Positions 25,932 to 35,576 are shown, counted from the stretch's first letter. The stretch is 63,817 nt of DNA from Algoriphagus alkaliphilus (GCF_900103735.1 NZ_FMXE01000030.1:1-63817); one strand, 5' to 3'. Notes: generated by a model from the letters alone, not told the origin. Numbers and translations: made by a program.

Positions 25932-26045
25932 CAAAATCGAAAGTGTAATTTACGTATTTCATGGTAAAAGTAATAAAACCAATGGAAAACCCAAATCATT
26001 TTACCATGAAAATCGAAAGTGTAATTTACGATTTTCATGGTAAAA
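25923..26045. repeat. Pair of 47-base hairpin repeats at the start of the DUF4143 ATPase gene
   Basis: Copy 2 (25999-26045) has arms TTTTACCATGAAAATCG and CGATTTTCATGGTAAAA, a perfect 17-base dyad around AAAGTGTAATTTA. Copy 1 (25923-25969) is the same sequence with a few changes (ACCATCAAAATCG, ACGTATTTCATGG). The minus-strand ATG GTA AAA of the ATPase gene is formed by the left arm of copy 1, so the start codon lies inside a potential hairpin. The other arms also contain ATGGTAAAA words. Confidence 0.8.
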
Positions 26046-26132
26046 TCTATTTTAAAAATTGGGAGTTATGCCGACAATTGCCGGATAAGCAATGAAGATT
26101 TCCTTCTCCAGAAATTTCTTTTTCTCAAATCC

Positions 26133-27164
26133 CTACAAATCAAACAGCGTTCCCGTGGCTCCGCTAGGCTTTATTTTGAGATGGGTATAGGCCAGTTCGG
26201 TAGCCATTCTGCCTCTTGAGGTTCTTTTCAGATAGCCTTCCTGGATCAGAAAGGGCTCATAGACCTCCTCGATCGTTTCGGCTTCTTCCCCGCAAGCAGT
26301 GGCAATCGTACTGAGTCCAACCGGTCCGCCTTTGAATTTTTCGATGATGGTCATCAGGATTCGGTTATCCATTTCGTCCAGTCCGTTTTCATCCACATCA
26401 AGTGCATTAAGGGCGATCTTGGCGATTTCGAGCGTGATGGTTCCATTACCTTTTACTTCAGCAAAATCCCGGGTCCGGCGTAGGAGCATATTTGAGATTC
26501 GGGGAGTACCCCGACTTCTTCTGGCAAGCTCATAAGCGGCTACTTCATCAATTGGCGTTTGAAGGATTCCTGCCGAGCGAATCACGATGTCTGTCAGAAG
26601 CTTTGCATCGTAGTATTCCAATCTGGAATTGATCCCAAATCGGGCGCGAAGTGGGGAAGTCAATAAACCGGAGCGTGTCGTCGCACCGATTAGAGTAAAC
26701 GGGCTCAAAGAAATCTGGACCGAACGCGCATTTGGACCCGAATCCAGCATGATGTCAATCCGAAAATCTTCCATTGCTGAATAGAGGTATTCTTCAACGA
26801 TCGGATTCAGTCGATGAATTTCATCAATAAAAAGTACATCCCCTTCCTCCAGATTGGTGAGCAAACCTGCCAAATCTGAGGGTTTGTCCAGCACAGGTCC
26901 TGAGGTGATTTTGATGCCTGCCCGGAGTTCATTCGCGATGATGTTGCTCAGGGTAGTTTTTCCCAAACCCGGAGGCCCATGCAAGAGCACATGATCCAAG
27001 GGTTCTTTCCGCATTTTTGCAGCATAGACGAAGACCTTGAGATTCTCTATGATCTTGGCCTGACCGGTAAAATCGTCAAAGCTCAAGGGTCGCAATGCCC
27101 GCTCAAACTCCCGGTCTTTTGGGCTAAGCTGATCTTCGTCTCCTTTCAGGTAGTCTTCTCGCAT
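26133..27164 (-). CDS. ruvB: Holliday junction branch migration ATPase RuvB
   Basis: A 343-residue protein from ATG 27164 ([10 protein letters not shown]); an earlier TTG in frame is inside the promoter. Walker A is GPPGLGKT (63-70), Walker B is LFIDEIHRL, sensor 1 is GATTRSGLL, and the arginine-rich [13 protein letters not shown] is followed by a winged-helix DNA-binding end ([13 protein letters not shown]). RuvB hexamers pump DNA through RuvA-bound Holliday junctions in recombinational repair. No ruvA or ruvC is adjacent, as is common in this phylum. Confidence 0.96.
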   Translation of the reverse strand: MREDYLKGDEDQLSPKDREFERALRPLSFDDFTGQAKIIENLKVFVYAAKMRKEPLDHVLLHGPPGLGKTTLSNIIANELRAGIKITSGPVLDKPSDLAGLLTNLEEGDVLFIDEIHRLNPIVEEYLYSAMEDFRIDIMLDSGPNARSVQISLSPFTLIGATTRSGLLTSPLRARFGINSRLEYYDAKLLTDIVIRSAGILQTPIDEVAAYELARRSRGTPRISNMLLRRTRDFAEVKGNGTITLEIAKIALNALDVDENGLDEMDNRILMTIIEKFKGGPVGLSTIATACGEEAETIEEVYEPFLIQEGYLKRTSRGRMATELAYTHLKIKPSGATGTLFDL

Positions 27165-27182
27165 GTTTTTTTCGAATACAGA

Positions 27183-27190
27183 CAAATATA
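27183..27190 (-). promoter_or_regulatory. TAnnTTTG element upstream of ruvB
   Basis: On the minus strand the sequence is TATATTTG, a full match to the Bacteroidota -7 element, 18 bases before the ruvB ATG. Confidence 0.5.
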
Positions 27191-27220
27191 AACAAAACCC
27201 TATGCGGAGAACTTCCTCAT

Positions 27221-27254
27221 TTTGTTCACCCTGACAAAAATTGACCTAAATTCG
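27221..27254 (+). promoter_or_regulatory. Probable apbE promoter
   Basis: TTTG (27221-27224) and TAAATTCG (27247-27254) are 22 bases apart, close to the TTTG-N19..22-TAnnTTTG pattern. They lie 17 bases before ATG 27272. Confidence 0.4.
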
Positions 27255-27271
27255 CCTTCAAATAAGCAGAA

Positions 27272-28333
27272 ATGAATCCCAACGCCCGGAAAAACATCAT
27301 TTATTCCTTGGTCCTCTTTGCTATGCTATTATTAGTCTATGCCTGGCGGACACGGGAAGGCAAACCCGTAATTGATACTTCCGCCAAATCAGTGACAGGG
27401 AAAGTTTCCTTTTCGGGAAAAACCATGGGCACAGCTTTCCAAGTGAGCTATTTAGATCCTTCTAATCGGGATTTTCAACCCTCCATTGATTCACTTTTAA
27501 ATGTGTTTAACCTTAGTGTGTCAGGTTACGAACCTACCTCTGAAGTCAATCGCCTGAATCTAAAAGACACCTTAATTTCTCCATCAAAAACCTTAGTCTC
27601 AGTATTGAAGGAGTCAAACAAAATGTATGATTTGACAGCTGCCGCACTGGACCCCACTCGATCTCCCCTAGAAAAAATCTGGTCTTTTTCCCCCTCAGGA
27701 GTAAAGCTGCAGGATAGCACCGATGTTCGGATTTTTTTGTCTTTGGTTGGGCTAAAGAAGGTCATCATCACAGATTCACTAATTCGAAAATCTCCCCCCG
27801 GCATACTTCTGGACTTTTCCGGATCGGCAAAAGGCTTTGCGCTTGATTTGATCGGTGAGTTTTTGGAAGCCAAAGGCATTAAAAACTTTCTCATCCAAAT
27901 CGGTGGAGAAAACCTGGCCAGGGGCGTAAATGAAAAAGGTGAGCTTTGGAAAATCGGGCTTTTCCATTTGGTGGACAGCACCCAAACGAAATCCGAGGGC
28001 ATCGTGGCACTCCAAGATCAGGCGATTTCTACTGCCGGAAGTCTCGAGCAATTCTACACGAGAGATTCCATTAGGTTGTCCTTCACGCTGGATCCCCGAA
28101 CGGGATATCCTGCAACTAATGGATTGCTAAGCGCCACAGTCATTGGTAGGGATGCAAAAACTGCGGATGCGCTTGCCGATGCATTGATGGTGATGGGCTG
28201 GAGAGAGGCAATTCGCATGGATTCTATCCGTGACGATTTGCAGATGCTTTTGATTTACAACGAAAAAGGGGGAGGACTAAAACAGTATATCAGTCCAGAA
28301 TTAGTCCGATTTTTATCCTTTCCTGTAAATTAA
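27272..28333 (+). CDS. apbE: FAD:protein FMN transferase
   Basis: A 353-residue protein with one N-terminal membrane segment (IIYSLVLFAMLLLVYAW) and the ApbE domain outside it. Marks are TMGTAF near the start of the domain, LLDFSGSAKGFALD, IQIGGEN, STAGSLEQFY, LDPRTGYPA and AKTADALADALMVMG. ApbE uses FAD to attach FMN covalently to threonine residues of exported or membrane redox proteins such as NqrB/NqrC and RnfG/RnfD. It therefore acts on the periplasmic face of the inner membrane. The client is not encoded nearby. Confidence 0.93.
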   Translation: MNPNARKNIIYSLVLFAMLLLVYAWRTREGKPVIDTSAKSVTGKVSFSGKTMGTAFQVSYLDPSNRDFQPSIDSLLNVFNLSVSGYEPTSEVNRLNLKDTLISPSKTLVSVLKESNKMYDLTAAALDPTRSPLEKIWSFSPSGVKLQDSTDVRIFLSLVGLKKVIITDSLIRKSPPGILLDFSGSAKGFALDLIGEFLEAKGIKNFLIQIGGENLARGVNEKGELWKIGLFHLVDSTQTKSEGIVALQDQAISTAGSLEQFYTRDSIRLSFTLDPRTGYPATNGLLSATVIGRDAKTADALADALMVMGWREAIRMDSIRDDLQMLLIYNEKGGGLKQYISPELVRFLSFPVN

Positions 28334-28364
28334 AAAAGCCAAATGCAACACTATTGAATTTTCT

Positions 28365-28372
28365 TACCTTTG
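28365..28372 (+). promoter_or_regulatory. TAnnTTTG element upstream of the ZIP transporter
   Basis: TACCTTTG is an exact match to the consensus. A TTG at 28354-28356 is too close to be the -33 element, which is unclear. The distance to ATG 28431 leaves a leader of about 50 bases. Confidence 0.45.
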
Positions 28373-28430
28373 CATTGGTTATTACCTGCAACGCTTTTTC
28401 CCAAAATAGGGAAAAGCTGAAACTCAACTC

Positions 28431-29183
28431 ATGGGAATAAATTTTCTGCTTCTTTTTTCCACCGCCATGATCGCAGGGTTATTGGTGTTTATTTTTCCGG
28501 CTTTTCGGGATAAATATTTCAAACTGTTATTGGTTTTTGCAGGATCTTACCTTTTCTCGATCACTATCCTTCATATTATTCCGGAGCTTTTTGACAGTGG
28601 ATTCAGCAGTACCCGGATGGGGCTTTACATTTTGATTGGCTTCCTTTTTCAACAGATCCTTGAGTTTTGGTCCAGTGGGATAGAGCACGGCCATATTCAC
28701 AAGCATCAAAGTGAAACTTCAAAGGGCGTTTGGACTCTAATGTTGGGACTGTTTATCCATGCATTTCTGGAAGGAACTTTACTTTCGCATGGGACAGCCA
28801 TGGCTGAGGAATCTTTGGCGGTAAGTCACTCCCACAGTGACAATACCGTTTTGCTTGGGATCATCATGCACAAAGGCCCTGCTGCTTTTGCCTTGGCGGC
28901 AGTTCTTTCGGCTTCTTTGAGTAAAAAATTGACAATAATTTTACTCACCATCTTTGCTTTGGCTTCTCCTATGGGGATGTTTTCCAGTGCTTTTTTCATC
29001 AATCAGGGTATGCTTTCCAAGGAAGGAATAGGACTGTTGTATGGATTGGTCACCGGAGGATTTTTGCATATTTCAACAACCATCTTTTTCGAAAGCAGCC
29101 CCCATCACAAGTTTCAGATGAATAAGTTGCTGGTGACATTTTTGGCAGCCGGATTGGCGATTGCATCGGAGTATTTGATGTGA
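28431..29183 (+). CDS. ZIP family divalent metal transporter
   Basis: A 250-residue inner-membrane protein with about eight hydrophobic segments. The His-rich loop HGHIHKHQ (near residue 85) and the metal-site helices LFIHAFLEGTLLSHG and IIMHKGPAAFALAAVLS are ZIP signatures (HxxxE and HKxP motifs on helices IV and V). It probably imports zinc or a similar divalent metal, or exchanges it with protons. It is transcribed alone, with its own promoter element at 28365. The exact metal cannot be read from sequence. Confidence 0.88.
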   Translation: MGINFLLLFSTAMIAGLLVFIFPAFRDKYFKLLLVFAGSYLFSITILHIIPELFDSGFSSTRMGLYILIGFLFQQILEFWSSGIEHGHIHKHQSETSKGVWTLMLGLFIHAFLEGTLLSHGTAMAEESLAVSHSHSDNTVLLGIIMHKGPAAFALAAVLSASLSKKLTIILLTIFALASPMGMFSSAFFINQGMLSKEGIGLLYGLVTGGFLHISTTIFFESSPHHKFQMNKLLVTFLAAGLAIASEYLM

Positions 29184-29414
29184 TTTTAATTTTCCTGCTG
29201 AAACAGGAAATTTTTCTGTTCGATTAATGGCGTTCTAATAACCCGAATTGAGGTAAGACGTTTCCAAAAAACTTTGGATTTTCACAGAAAAGCATTTGGA
29301 TTCTGTCGGCAGATTCAGGTATTTCATTTTTGAATGAGAAAGCGGAAAATTCTATTCCCAAATAGCCATTTCGACCTTCTTTTCTTTGTTTTTTACTTTA
29401 AACCCTAGAAAAAT

Positions 29415-29678
29415 ATGCCTAATTCCCCAGGCCGGATGTCTGATTATTGGAAGAAAAACCTCCGGACACTTTGGATCTTACTCTCTGTTTGGTTTTTAGT
29501 CTCATTTGGATTCGGAATAATATTGGTTGAACCACTTAACCAATTCAAAATTGGAGGCTATCCACTTGGGTTTTGGTTTGCGCAGCAGGGCTCCATCTAC
29601 ACCTTCATTATCCTGATTTTTGTATATGTGGCACGAATGAATAAGCTGGATAAGGAATTTGACGTCAACGAAGATTAA
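29415..29678 (+). CDS. DUF4212 small subunit of a sodium:solute symporter
   Basis: An 87-residue protein with two membrane helices (TLWILLSVWFLVSFGFGIIL and YTFIILIFVYVARM) and the family sequence PLGFWFAQQGSIYTF between them. DUF4212 proteins are almost always encoded directly before ActP-like symporters and are thought to be their small partner. The start could also be at the internal Met at residue 8 (MSDYWKKNL). The stop is 8 bases before the symporter gene, so co-translation and complex formation are likely. Confidence 0.9.
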   Translation: MPNSPGRMSDYWKKNLRTLWILLSVWFLVSFGFGIILVEPLNQFKIGGYPLGFWFAQQGSIYTFIILIFVYVARMNKLDKEFDVNED

Positions 29679-29686
29679 TTTTTACC

Positions 29687-31372
29687 ATGGACATACTTAC
29701 CTGGACCTATATACTCGTCGGCCTTTCTTTTGCTGTTTACATCGGTATTGCGATCTGGTCGCGTGCCGGCTCGACCAATGAGTTTTACATCGCTGGAGGG
29801 GGCGTTTCCCCATTGGCCAACGGCATGGCGACAGCGGCGGACTGGATGTCTGCAGCATCCTTCATTTCCATGGCAGGATTGATCTCCTTTTCCGGATATG
29901 ATGGTTCGGTCTATCTGATGGGCTGGACTGGCGGCTATGTCTTGCTTGCGCTGTTGCTTGCACCTTATTTGAGGAAATTTGGAAAATTCACCGTACCTGA
30001 CTTTGTCGGCGACCGCTATTACTCCAACAAAGCCCGGGTGGTGGCAGTGATTTGCGCGTTGTTTATCTCCTTTACCTATGTCGCCGGACAAATGCGCGGC
30101 GTGGGGATTGTCTTTTCCCGTTACCTGGAAATTCCCATCGAATGGGGCGTGGTGATCGGGATGTGCATTGTGTTTTTCTATGCGGTATTGGGGGGAATGA
30201 AAGGAATCACTTATACCCAAGTAGCCCAGTTTTGCGTGCTGATTTTTGCTTATATGGTTCCTGCGATTTTCATTTCCATGCAGCTGACGGGAAACCCTAT
30301 CCCTCAGCTAGGTTTGGGTGGAAGCGTGGCGGACGGGACTCCACTTCTGGCAAAACTGGATGGAGTGCTTGCTGATTTGGGCTTTGCCGAATACACTGCC
30401 GGAAGAAAAGGGATGGCAGATATGCTGATGATCACTCTGGCATTGATGGTCGGGACAGCCGGATTACCGCACGTAATTGTCCGCTTTTTCACAGTACCGA
30501 GAGTTAAAGATGCACGGCTTTCAGCAGGGTATGCCTTGGCTTTTATTGCGATCCTATACACTACTGCTCCGGCGGTAGCAGCATTTGGAATCTACAACGC
30601 GATCAATTCCACTTCAGAAAAGAATATTTCCGAATTGCCCGTGTGGGTTCAAAACTGGCAAAAAACCAATCTCATTTCTGTCGATGACAAAAACGGAGAC
30701 GGCAAAGTCCAATACCTAGCCGACCCATCGGCCAATGAACTGAGCATTGATAAGGACATTATGGTCTTGGCAAGTCCGGAGATCGCAAACCTGCCCAATT
30801 GGGTAGTGGGATTGGTCGCAGCAGGAGCGATGGCGGCAGCACTTTCGACAGCAGCAGGCTTACTCTTGGTCATCTCCACTTCCGTATCCCGTGATTTGGT
30901 CAAGACTTTCAATCCCGGAATTTCGGAGAAAAAAGAACTTCGAATTGCCCGTATTGCCGCAGCCGGAGCGGTGTTATTTGCGGGATATTTCGGAGTAAAT
31001 CCTCCCGGATTTGTGGCCGAAGTAGTAGCCTTTGCCTTTGGATTAGCGGCGGCATCCTTCTTTCCGGTGATTATTTTGGGAATATTTTCTACCCGAATAA
31101 ACAAGGAAGGGGCCATCGTGGGAATGGTTTCAGGTTTGATTTTCACTATTGGTTATATTACTTACTTCAAATTCATCAGCCCAGAACTCAATACCCTGGA
31201 GCATTGGTGGTTTGGAATATCTCCGGAAGGCATCGGTTCCCTCGGCATGTTGCTCAATTTTCTGATGTGTTATTTCGTTTCGAAATTCACTCCTGCCCCA
31301 CCTCAGCATGTTCAGGATTTGATTCAGGAAATCAGGATTCCGAAAGGGGCGGGATCAGCACATAATCATTAG
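29687..31372 (+). CDS. ActP-like sodium:solute symporter (VC_2705 type)
   Basis: A 561-residue SSS-family protein with about 13 membrane segments. It opens with TYILVGLSFAVYIGIAIWSR and carries the conserved ADWMSAASFISMAGLISFSGYDG block. GLPHVIVRFFTVP and AAALSTAAGLLLVISTS, the sodium-binding-site region, follow. The branch preceded by a DUF4212 gene transports acetate or other short monocarboxylates. Acetyl-CoA synthetase follows after 29 bases, which supports acetate as the substrate. A hydrophilic insert with DKNGDGKVQYLAD (about residues 332-344) looks like a small EF-hand-type calcium loop on the outside. Confidence 0.9.
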   Translation: MDILTWTYILVGLSFAVYIGIAIWSRAGSTNEFYIAGGGVSPLANGMATAADWMSAASFISMAGLISFSGYDGSVYLMGWTGGYVLLALLLAPYLRKFGKFTVPDFVGDRYYSNKARVVAVICALFISFTYVAGQMRGVGIVFSRYLEIPIEWGVVIGMCIVFFYAVLGGMKGITYTQVAQFCVLIFAYMVPAIFISMQLTGNPIPQLGLGGSVADGTPLLAKLDGVLADLGFAEYTAGRKGMADMLMITLALMVGTAGLPHVIVRFFTVPRVKDARLSAGYALAFIAILYTTAPAVAAFGIYNAINSTSEKNISELPVWVQNWQKTNLISVDDKNGDGKVQYLADPSANELSIDKDIMVLASPEIANLPNWVVGLVAAGAMAAALSTAAGLLLVISTSVSRDLVKTFNPGISEKKELRIARIAAAGAVLFAGYFGVNPPGFVAEVVAFAFGLAAASFFPVIILGIFSTRINKEGAIVGMVSGLIFTIGYITYFKFISPELNTLEHWWFGISPEGIGSLGMLLNFLMCYFVSKFTPAPPQHVQDLIQEIRIPKGAGSAHNH

Positions 31373-31401
31373 AATTTCAGCACCCAAAAACCTAAAATAT
31401 A

Positions 31402-33294
31402 ATGAGTGATCGATTACATACCCTCAGTGGATACCTCTACGAATACCAAAAAAGCATAGCTCAGCCCGAAGAATTCTGGGCTAGAATTGCCGATTCCTTT
31501 CATTGGAGAAAACGTTGGGACAATGTCCTGAAATGGAATTTTGATGGACCGGATGTGAAGTGGTTTGTCAATGCCAAGCTGAATATCACGGAGAATATTT
31601 TTGAGCGGCATCTCTACACGATCGGAGATCGTCCTGCCATAATTTGGGAACCTAGTGAACCTAACGAACCCACCAGAACGATCACCTATCGTGAGCTCTT
31701 TGTGGAAGTTTGCCGATTTTCGAATGTTTTGCAAGATAAAGGAATCAAAAAAGGCGATCGGGTAATTATATACATGCCGATGGTGCCTGAGGCTGCGATT
31801 GCCATGCTTGCCTGTGCCAGAATCGGAGCCATTCATTCCGTGGTTTTTGCCGGATTTTCGAGTAATGCACTCGCCGATCGGGTGATTGACTGTGAGGCCA
31901 AGGCAATTTTAACTTCGGATGGCAATTATCGGGGCAATAAGAAAATCGGCGTGAAATCCGTGGTAGATGAAGCCCTGGAAAAATCATCCGTGGAGACCGT
32001 GATCGTCTACCAACGAACCGGTCAGGAAGTCACCATGAAAGACGGCCGTGATTTTTGGTGGCATGAGGTCATGGCAGGGCAATCGGAAAAGCATGTGGCC
32101 GAAGAAATGGACAGTGAGGACATGCTTTTTATTCTATACACCTCAGGCTCTACAGGCAAACCCAAAGGAGTGGTGCATACCACCGGAGGCTACATGGTTT
32201 ATACCCAATATTCATTTTCGAATGTATTTCAGTATTCGCCCGGAGATGTGTACTGGTGTACAGCAGACATCGGTTGGATTACAGGACATTCTTACATAGT
32301 CTACGGGCCACTCTTGGCTGGAGCCACTACCCTGATGTTTGAGGGTGTTCCGACCTACCCGAACCCCAGCAGATTTTGGGAGGTAATTGAAAAACACAAG
32401 GTGAATGTGTTTTATACCGCTCCTACCGCCATCCGTGCACTTCAGGCTTTCGGCACTGATCCTATCCAAGGGTATGACCTGAGTTCGCTCAAAGTTCTCG
32501 GATCAGTAGGTGAACCCATCAACGAGGAAGCTTGGCACTGGTACCACACACATATTGGGAAAGGAAGATGCCCGATCGTTGATACCTGGTGGCAGACTGA
32601 AACCGGAGGAATTTTGATTTCTCCTCTAGCTGGCATCACTCCTACCAAGCCGGCATACGCCACTTTGCCACTGCCCGGAATCCAGCTTTGCATCGTAGAC
32701 CCGGAAGGAAATGAACTGAAAGGAAATTCTGTAGAAGGAAATCTCTGCATCAAATTTCCCTGGCCCTCCATGATCCGGACGACCTATGGGGATCACGATC
32801 GGTGCAAGCAAACGTACTTTTCTACCTATAAGGGAATGTACTTCACCGGAGATGGAGTGAAGCGGGATCATGACGGCTACTACCGAATCCTAGGTCGAGT
32901 AGATGATGTAATCAACGTCTCAGGACACCGAATGGGAACTGCCGAAGTGGAAAATGCCATCAATGAGCATCCAAAAGTCATCGAATCAGCCGTAGTAGCT
33001 TATCCACATGAAGTCAAAGGTCAGGGTATTTATGCCTATGTCATCTGTGATATGACCAACCGAACGGAAGAAAATCTGATAAATGAGATTAAAGAAATGG
33101 TTTCTAAGATTATTGGACCCATTGCTAAGCCGGATAAAATTCAAATTGTGCCGGGACTTCCAAAAACCCGATCAGGAAAGATCATGCGTCGAATTTTGAG
33201 AAAAGTGGCCGAAGGAAGTCTGGACAGCATGGGCGACACCAGTACTTTGCTGGATCCGGATGTGGTGGAGAAGATTATTGAAGGAAGGAAATAA
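31402..33294 (+). CDS. acs: Acetyl-CoA synthetase (AMP-forming)
   Basis: A 630-residue adenylate-forming enzyme. It has the P-loop-like YTSGSTGKPKG, the acetate pocket with VLGSVGEPINEEAW and DTWWQTETGG, the hinge GRVDDVINVSGHRMGTAE, and PKTRSGKIMRR, whose Lys is the usual acetylation-controlled catalytic residue. It turns acetate, ATP and CoA into acetyl-CoA in the cytoplasm. It comes right after the acetate symporter, so uptake and activation are joined in one transcript. The regulator with cNMP and CBS domains at 33630 completes a cluster seen in many bacteria. Confidence 0.96.
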   Translation: MSDRLHTLSGYLYEYQKSIAQPEEFWARIADSFHWRKRWDNVLKWNFDGPDVKWFVNAKLNITENIFERHLYTIGDRPAIIWEPSEPNEPTRTITYRELFVEVCRFSNVLQDKGIKKGDRVIIYMPMVPEAAIAMLACARIGAIHSVVFAGFSSNALADRVIDCEAKAILTSDGNYRGNKKIGVKSVVDEALEKSSVETVIVYQRTGQEVTMKDGRDFWWHEVMAGQSEKHVAEEMDSEDMLFILYTSGSTGKPKGVVHTTGGYMVYTQYSFSNVFQYSPGDVYWCTADIGWITGHSYIVYGPLLAGATTLMFEGVPTYPNPSRFWEVIEKHKVNVFYTAPTAIRALQAFGTDPIQGYDLSSLKVLGSVGEPINEEAWHWYHTHIGKGRCPIVDTWWQTETGGILISPLAGITPTKPAYATLPLPGIQLCIVDPEGNELKGNSVEGNLCIKFPWPSMIRTTYGDHDRCKQTYFSTYKGMYFTGDGVKRDHDGYYRILGRVDDVINVSGHRMGTAEVENAINEHPKVIESAVVAYPHEVKGQGIYAYVICDMTNRTEENLINEIKEMVSKIIGPIAKPDKIQIVPGLPKTRSGKIMRRILRKVAEGSLDSMGDTSTLLDPDVVEKIIEGRK

Positions 33295-33362
33295 TTTATA
33301 GATACAAGATTCGAGACACAAGATATTAGACTAGATAAAAAAGGAGTTTTACAATTCTCTTT

Positions 33363-33536
33363 CTAATCTTTTGGAGCGGAATCTTCCTCCTCTTTGTCGA
33401 TTTCTATAGAATTCACAATGGAGTCTGGTGAGTCCATTTCCTGTTTGTAAAAATTGTGGACACCTACCATAAAGGCCACTATCAATGCCCACATTAGGCG
33501 TCGAAAAGGTCGAAAAACTCTGAAAATTCGGTTCAT
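33363..33536 (-). CDS. Small single-span membrane protein, hypothetical
   Basis: A 57-residue frame from ATG 33536. A basic start (MNRIFRVFRPFRRL) is followed by one hydrophobic helix (MWALIVAFMVGVHNFY) and an acidic tail (IDKEEEDSAPKD). The charge pattern is a plausible membrane protein with the N-terminus inside. It fills the spacer between acs and the CBS/DUF294 gene on the opposite strand, where no other frame competes. No family is recognised. The call rests on composition alone, and longer in-frame starts exist up to 33594. Confidence 0.45.
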   Translation of the reverse strand: MNRIFRVFRPFRRLMWALIVAFMVGVHNFYKQEMDSPDSIVNSIEIDKEEEDSAPKD

Positions 33537-33582
33537 TTTCAAGGGCTTGAATACAGGCTCCTTCAAGTTCGGGGCCAAAAAT

Positions 33583-33590
33583 TAACTTTG
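33583..33590 (+). promoter_or_regulatory. TAnnTTTG element upstream of the cNMP/CBS/DUF294 gene
   Basis: TAACTTTG is an exact match. A start about 7 bases on gives a leader of roughly 30 bases before ATG 33630. The regulator and the exonuclease can therefore be expressed apart from acs. Confidence 0.5.
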
Positions 33591-33629
33591 TCATTTTGGC
33601 AGGTAATTTCTCAAATTAGGTACTTCATC

Positions 33630-35576
33630 ATGAGTAACGTCATTGTCAACCGAGTCGCGGAGTTTCTAAAGAGATTCCCTCCTTTTTCCTTTTTGGGAGA
33701 TGGAGATCTGACCCGTGTGGCTCAAAGTGTAGCAGTACACTATCTAGAACAAGGCGAGATTTTATTTCGGCAAGGTGAGGCCGCAAGACCTCATTTTTTC
33801 ATTCTCAGGGAAGGGATCATCCATTTGGTAGAGACTTCTCAAAAGGGCGAGGAAATCCGGGAAGTATGCGACGAGGGGGATGTATTTGGGGTTTTGGCTT
33901 TATTGGGTAAAAGGCCCTATCTCCTGACTTCCAAAGTCATCGAAAACAGTCTGATTTATGCCATTCCAGTTGCTGTTTTTGAAAAAATTCTGGAGGAAAA
34001 CAGTCGCGTCGCGCTCTTTTTTGCAGCAGGATTTGCGGCAGGGCAAGTTGTAGTCAGGCAGGATCTTTCCCAGGGACAAAAAGCAAGAAGTGAGTTAAAA
34101 AAAGCATCGGGAGATCATCCCCTTTTGATTTTTTCGGATCAGTCAGCAGTCAACTTTTCCGAAAAGGTATTGAATTGCCCTCCTGAAACATCAATTCAAA
34201 ATGCCGCAAAAATGATGGCAGAAGCTCAGGTCAGCAGTATTGTAATTTGCGATTCCCAGGATTTTCCATTGGGTATTTTGACAGACAAAGATTTGCGGAG
34301 CCGAGTTTTAGCTTCGGAAATTTCACCTCAAAATCCGGTCTCACAAGTCATGACCAGACCGGTGATTACCCGAAAGAAGCAGGATGGTTTTTCCAACCTT
34401 TACCTGACAATGATCCGTCATCGTCTGCACCACTTGGTGCTGACTGAGGATGGCACAGACCAAAGCCCGGTGTGCGGGATCATTTCGGACCATGATGTGT
34501 TTCTCTCGATGGGAAACAGCCCTGCTGTACTCATTCACGGACTGATGAACACGCAGGAGGTGGGTGAAATGCGGAAAATTCGTGATCGTGCGGAACAGAT
34601 GCTTTGCTATTACCTCGAAAATGAAGTTTCCATGGAATTCGTCGCCTCGGTCATGACCGAAATCAACGATGTGATCATCCGGCAGGCCTTGGAAATCTCA
34701 AAAACCCAATTGAAAGCCCAGTATCCTGAAATGAACTCCACCCGGTTTTGCTTTTTATCCATGGGAAGTGAGGGCCGGGAAGAACAATTGCTTCGAACCG
34801 ATCTGGATAACGCCATTCTCTATGAAGATGTGGCCGAAGGACTTCAGTCCAAGGCTACCGAATATTTCCTCAAGTTGGGTGAAGGCGTGGTTGAAGTCCT
34901 TTTGGCATGTGGCTTTGATCCCTGTCCGGGTAAAATCATGGCAAGCAATCCGGAGTGGGTTCAGCCCCTTTCGGTTTGGAAGAATTATTTTTCGGATTGG
35001 ATTCTTCACCCCTCTCCGGAAGCTTTGATGAAGGTTTCGATTTTCTTTGATTTTAGATTTGTGGCAGGCAGTAATGCTTTGGCTGCTGAACTCTCCGATC
35101 ATATCTATCAGGAAATCGGGAAGAAACAGATTTTCTTAAATTTTTTAGCTCAAAATGCGATGAAAAACCCACCTCCCCTCGGTTTTTTCAGGGATTTCGT
35201 TGTGGAAAAATCAGGTGAAAACAGAGATCAGTTTGACATTAAACTTCGGGCAATGTTGCCTTTGACAGATCTGGCTCGTTTGCTTGTACTGAGTCATCAG
35301 ATTGTGGGAATCAACAATACTTTTCAGAGATTCGAAAAGTTAGCGGAGCTGGAATCTTCCAATTCAGAACTTTATTCCCAAGCCGGAAAAGCATACGAAA
35401 TTTTGATGCGAATGCGGGCATTGGAAGGTTTGCAAAACAAAAACAATGGACGATACATCAATCCAAAATCCTTGGGAAAACTTCAGCGGCAACTTTTGAA
35501 AAATGCCTTCGCTCCGATATCCGAGTTACAGGAAATCGTCAATATCCGGTTTCAACTAGACTATTTCAGGCGATGA
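33630..35576 (+). CDS. cNMP-binding / CBS-pair / DUF294 nucleotidyltransferase-like regulator
   Basis: A 648-residue cytoplasmic protein from ATG 33630 (a TTG-started extension to 33588 overlaps the promoter). Domains in order: cyclic-nucleotide-binding fold (about 15-130, with GEILFRQGEAARPHFFILREG and GDVFGVLALLG); two CBS motifs (about 165-305, SSIVICDSQDFPLGILTDKDL and HHLVLTEDGT); and the nucleotidyltransferase-like DUF294 with GSEGREEQLLRTDLDNA. A helical C-terminal domain closes the protein. It resembles GlnD-type transferases, but the modified partner is unknown. Its place next to acs and the exonuclease is conserved in many bacteria. It may sense adenine nucleotides and adjust acetate metabolism. 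Confidence 0.88.
   Translation: MSNVIVNRVAEFLKRFPPFSFLGDGDLTRVAQSVAVHYLEQGEILFRQGEAARPHFFILREGIIHLVETSQKGEEIREVCDEGDVFGVLALLGKRPYLLTSKVIENSLIYAIPVAVFEKILEENSRVALFFAAGFAAGQVVVRQDLSQGQKARSELKKASGDHPLLIFSDQSAVNFSEKVLNCPPETSIQNAAKMMAEAQVSSIVICDSQDFPLGILTDKDLRSRVLASEISPQNPVSQVMTRPVITRKKQDGFSNLYLTMIRHRLHHLVLTEDGTDQSPVCGIISDHDVFLSMGNSPAVLIHGLMNTQEVGEMRKIRDRAEQMLCYYLENEVSMEFVASVMTEINDVIIRQALEISKTQLKAQYPEMNSTRFCFLSMGSEGREEQLLRTDLDNAILYEDVAEGLQSKATEYFLKLGEGVVEVLLACGFDPCPGKIMASNPEWVQPLSVWKNYFSDWILHPSPEALMKVSIFFDFRFVAGSNALAAELSDHIYQEIGKKQIFLNFLAQNAMKNPPPLGFFRDFVVEKSGENRDQFDIKLRAMLPLTDLARLLVLSHQIVGINNTFQRFEKLAELESSNSELYSQAGKAYEILMRMRALEGLQNKNNGRYINPKSLGKLQRQLLKNAFAPISELQEIVNIRFQLDYFRR

Noticed and set aside
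25923..26045. CRISPR array
   Set aside because: Only two repeat units, palindromic throughout, with a spacer of about 29 bases and no cas genes in the window.
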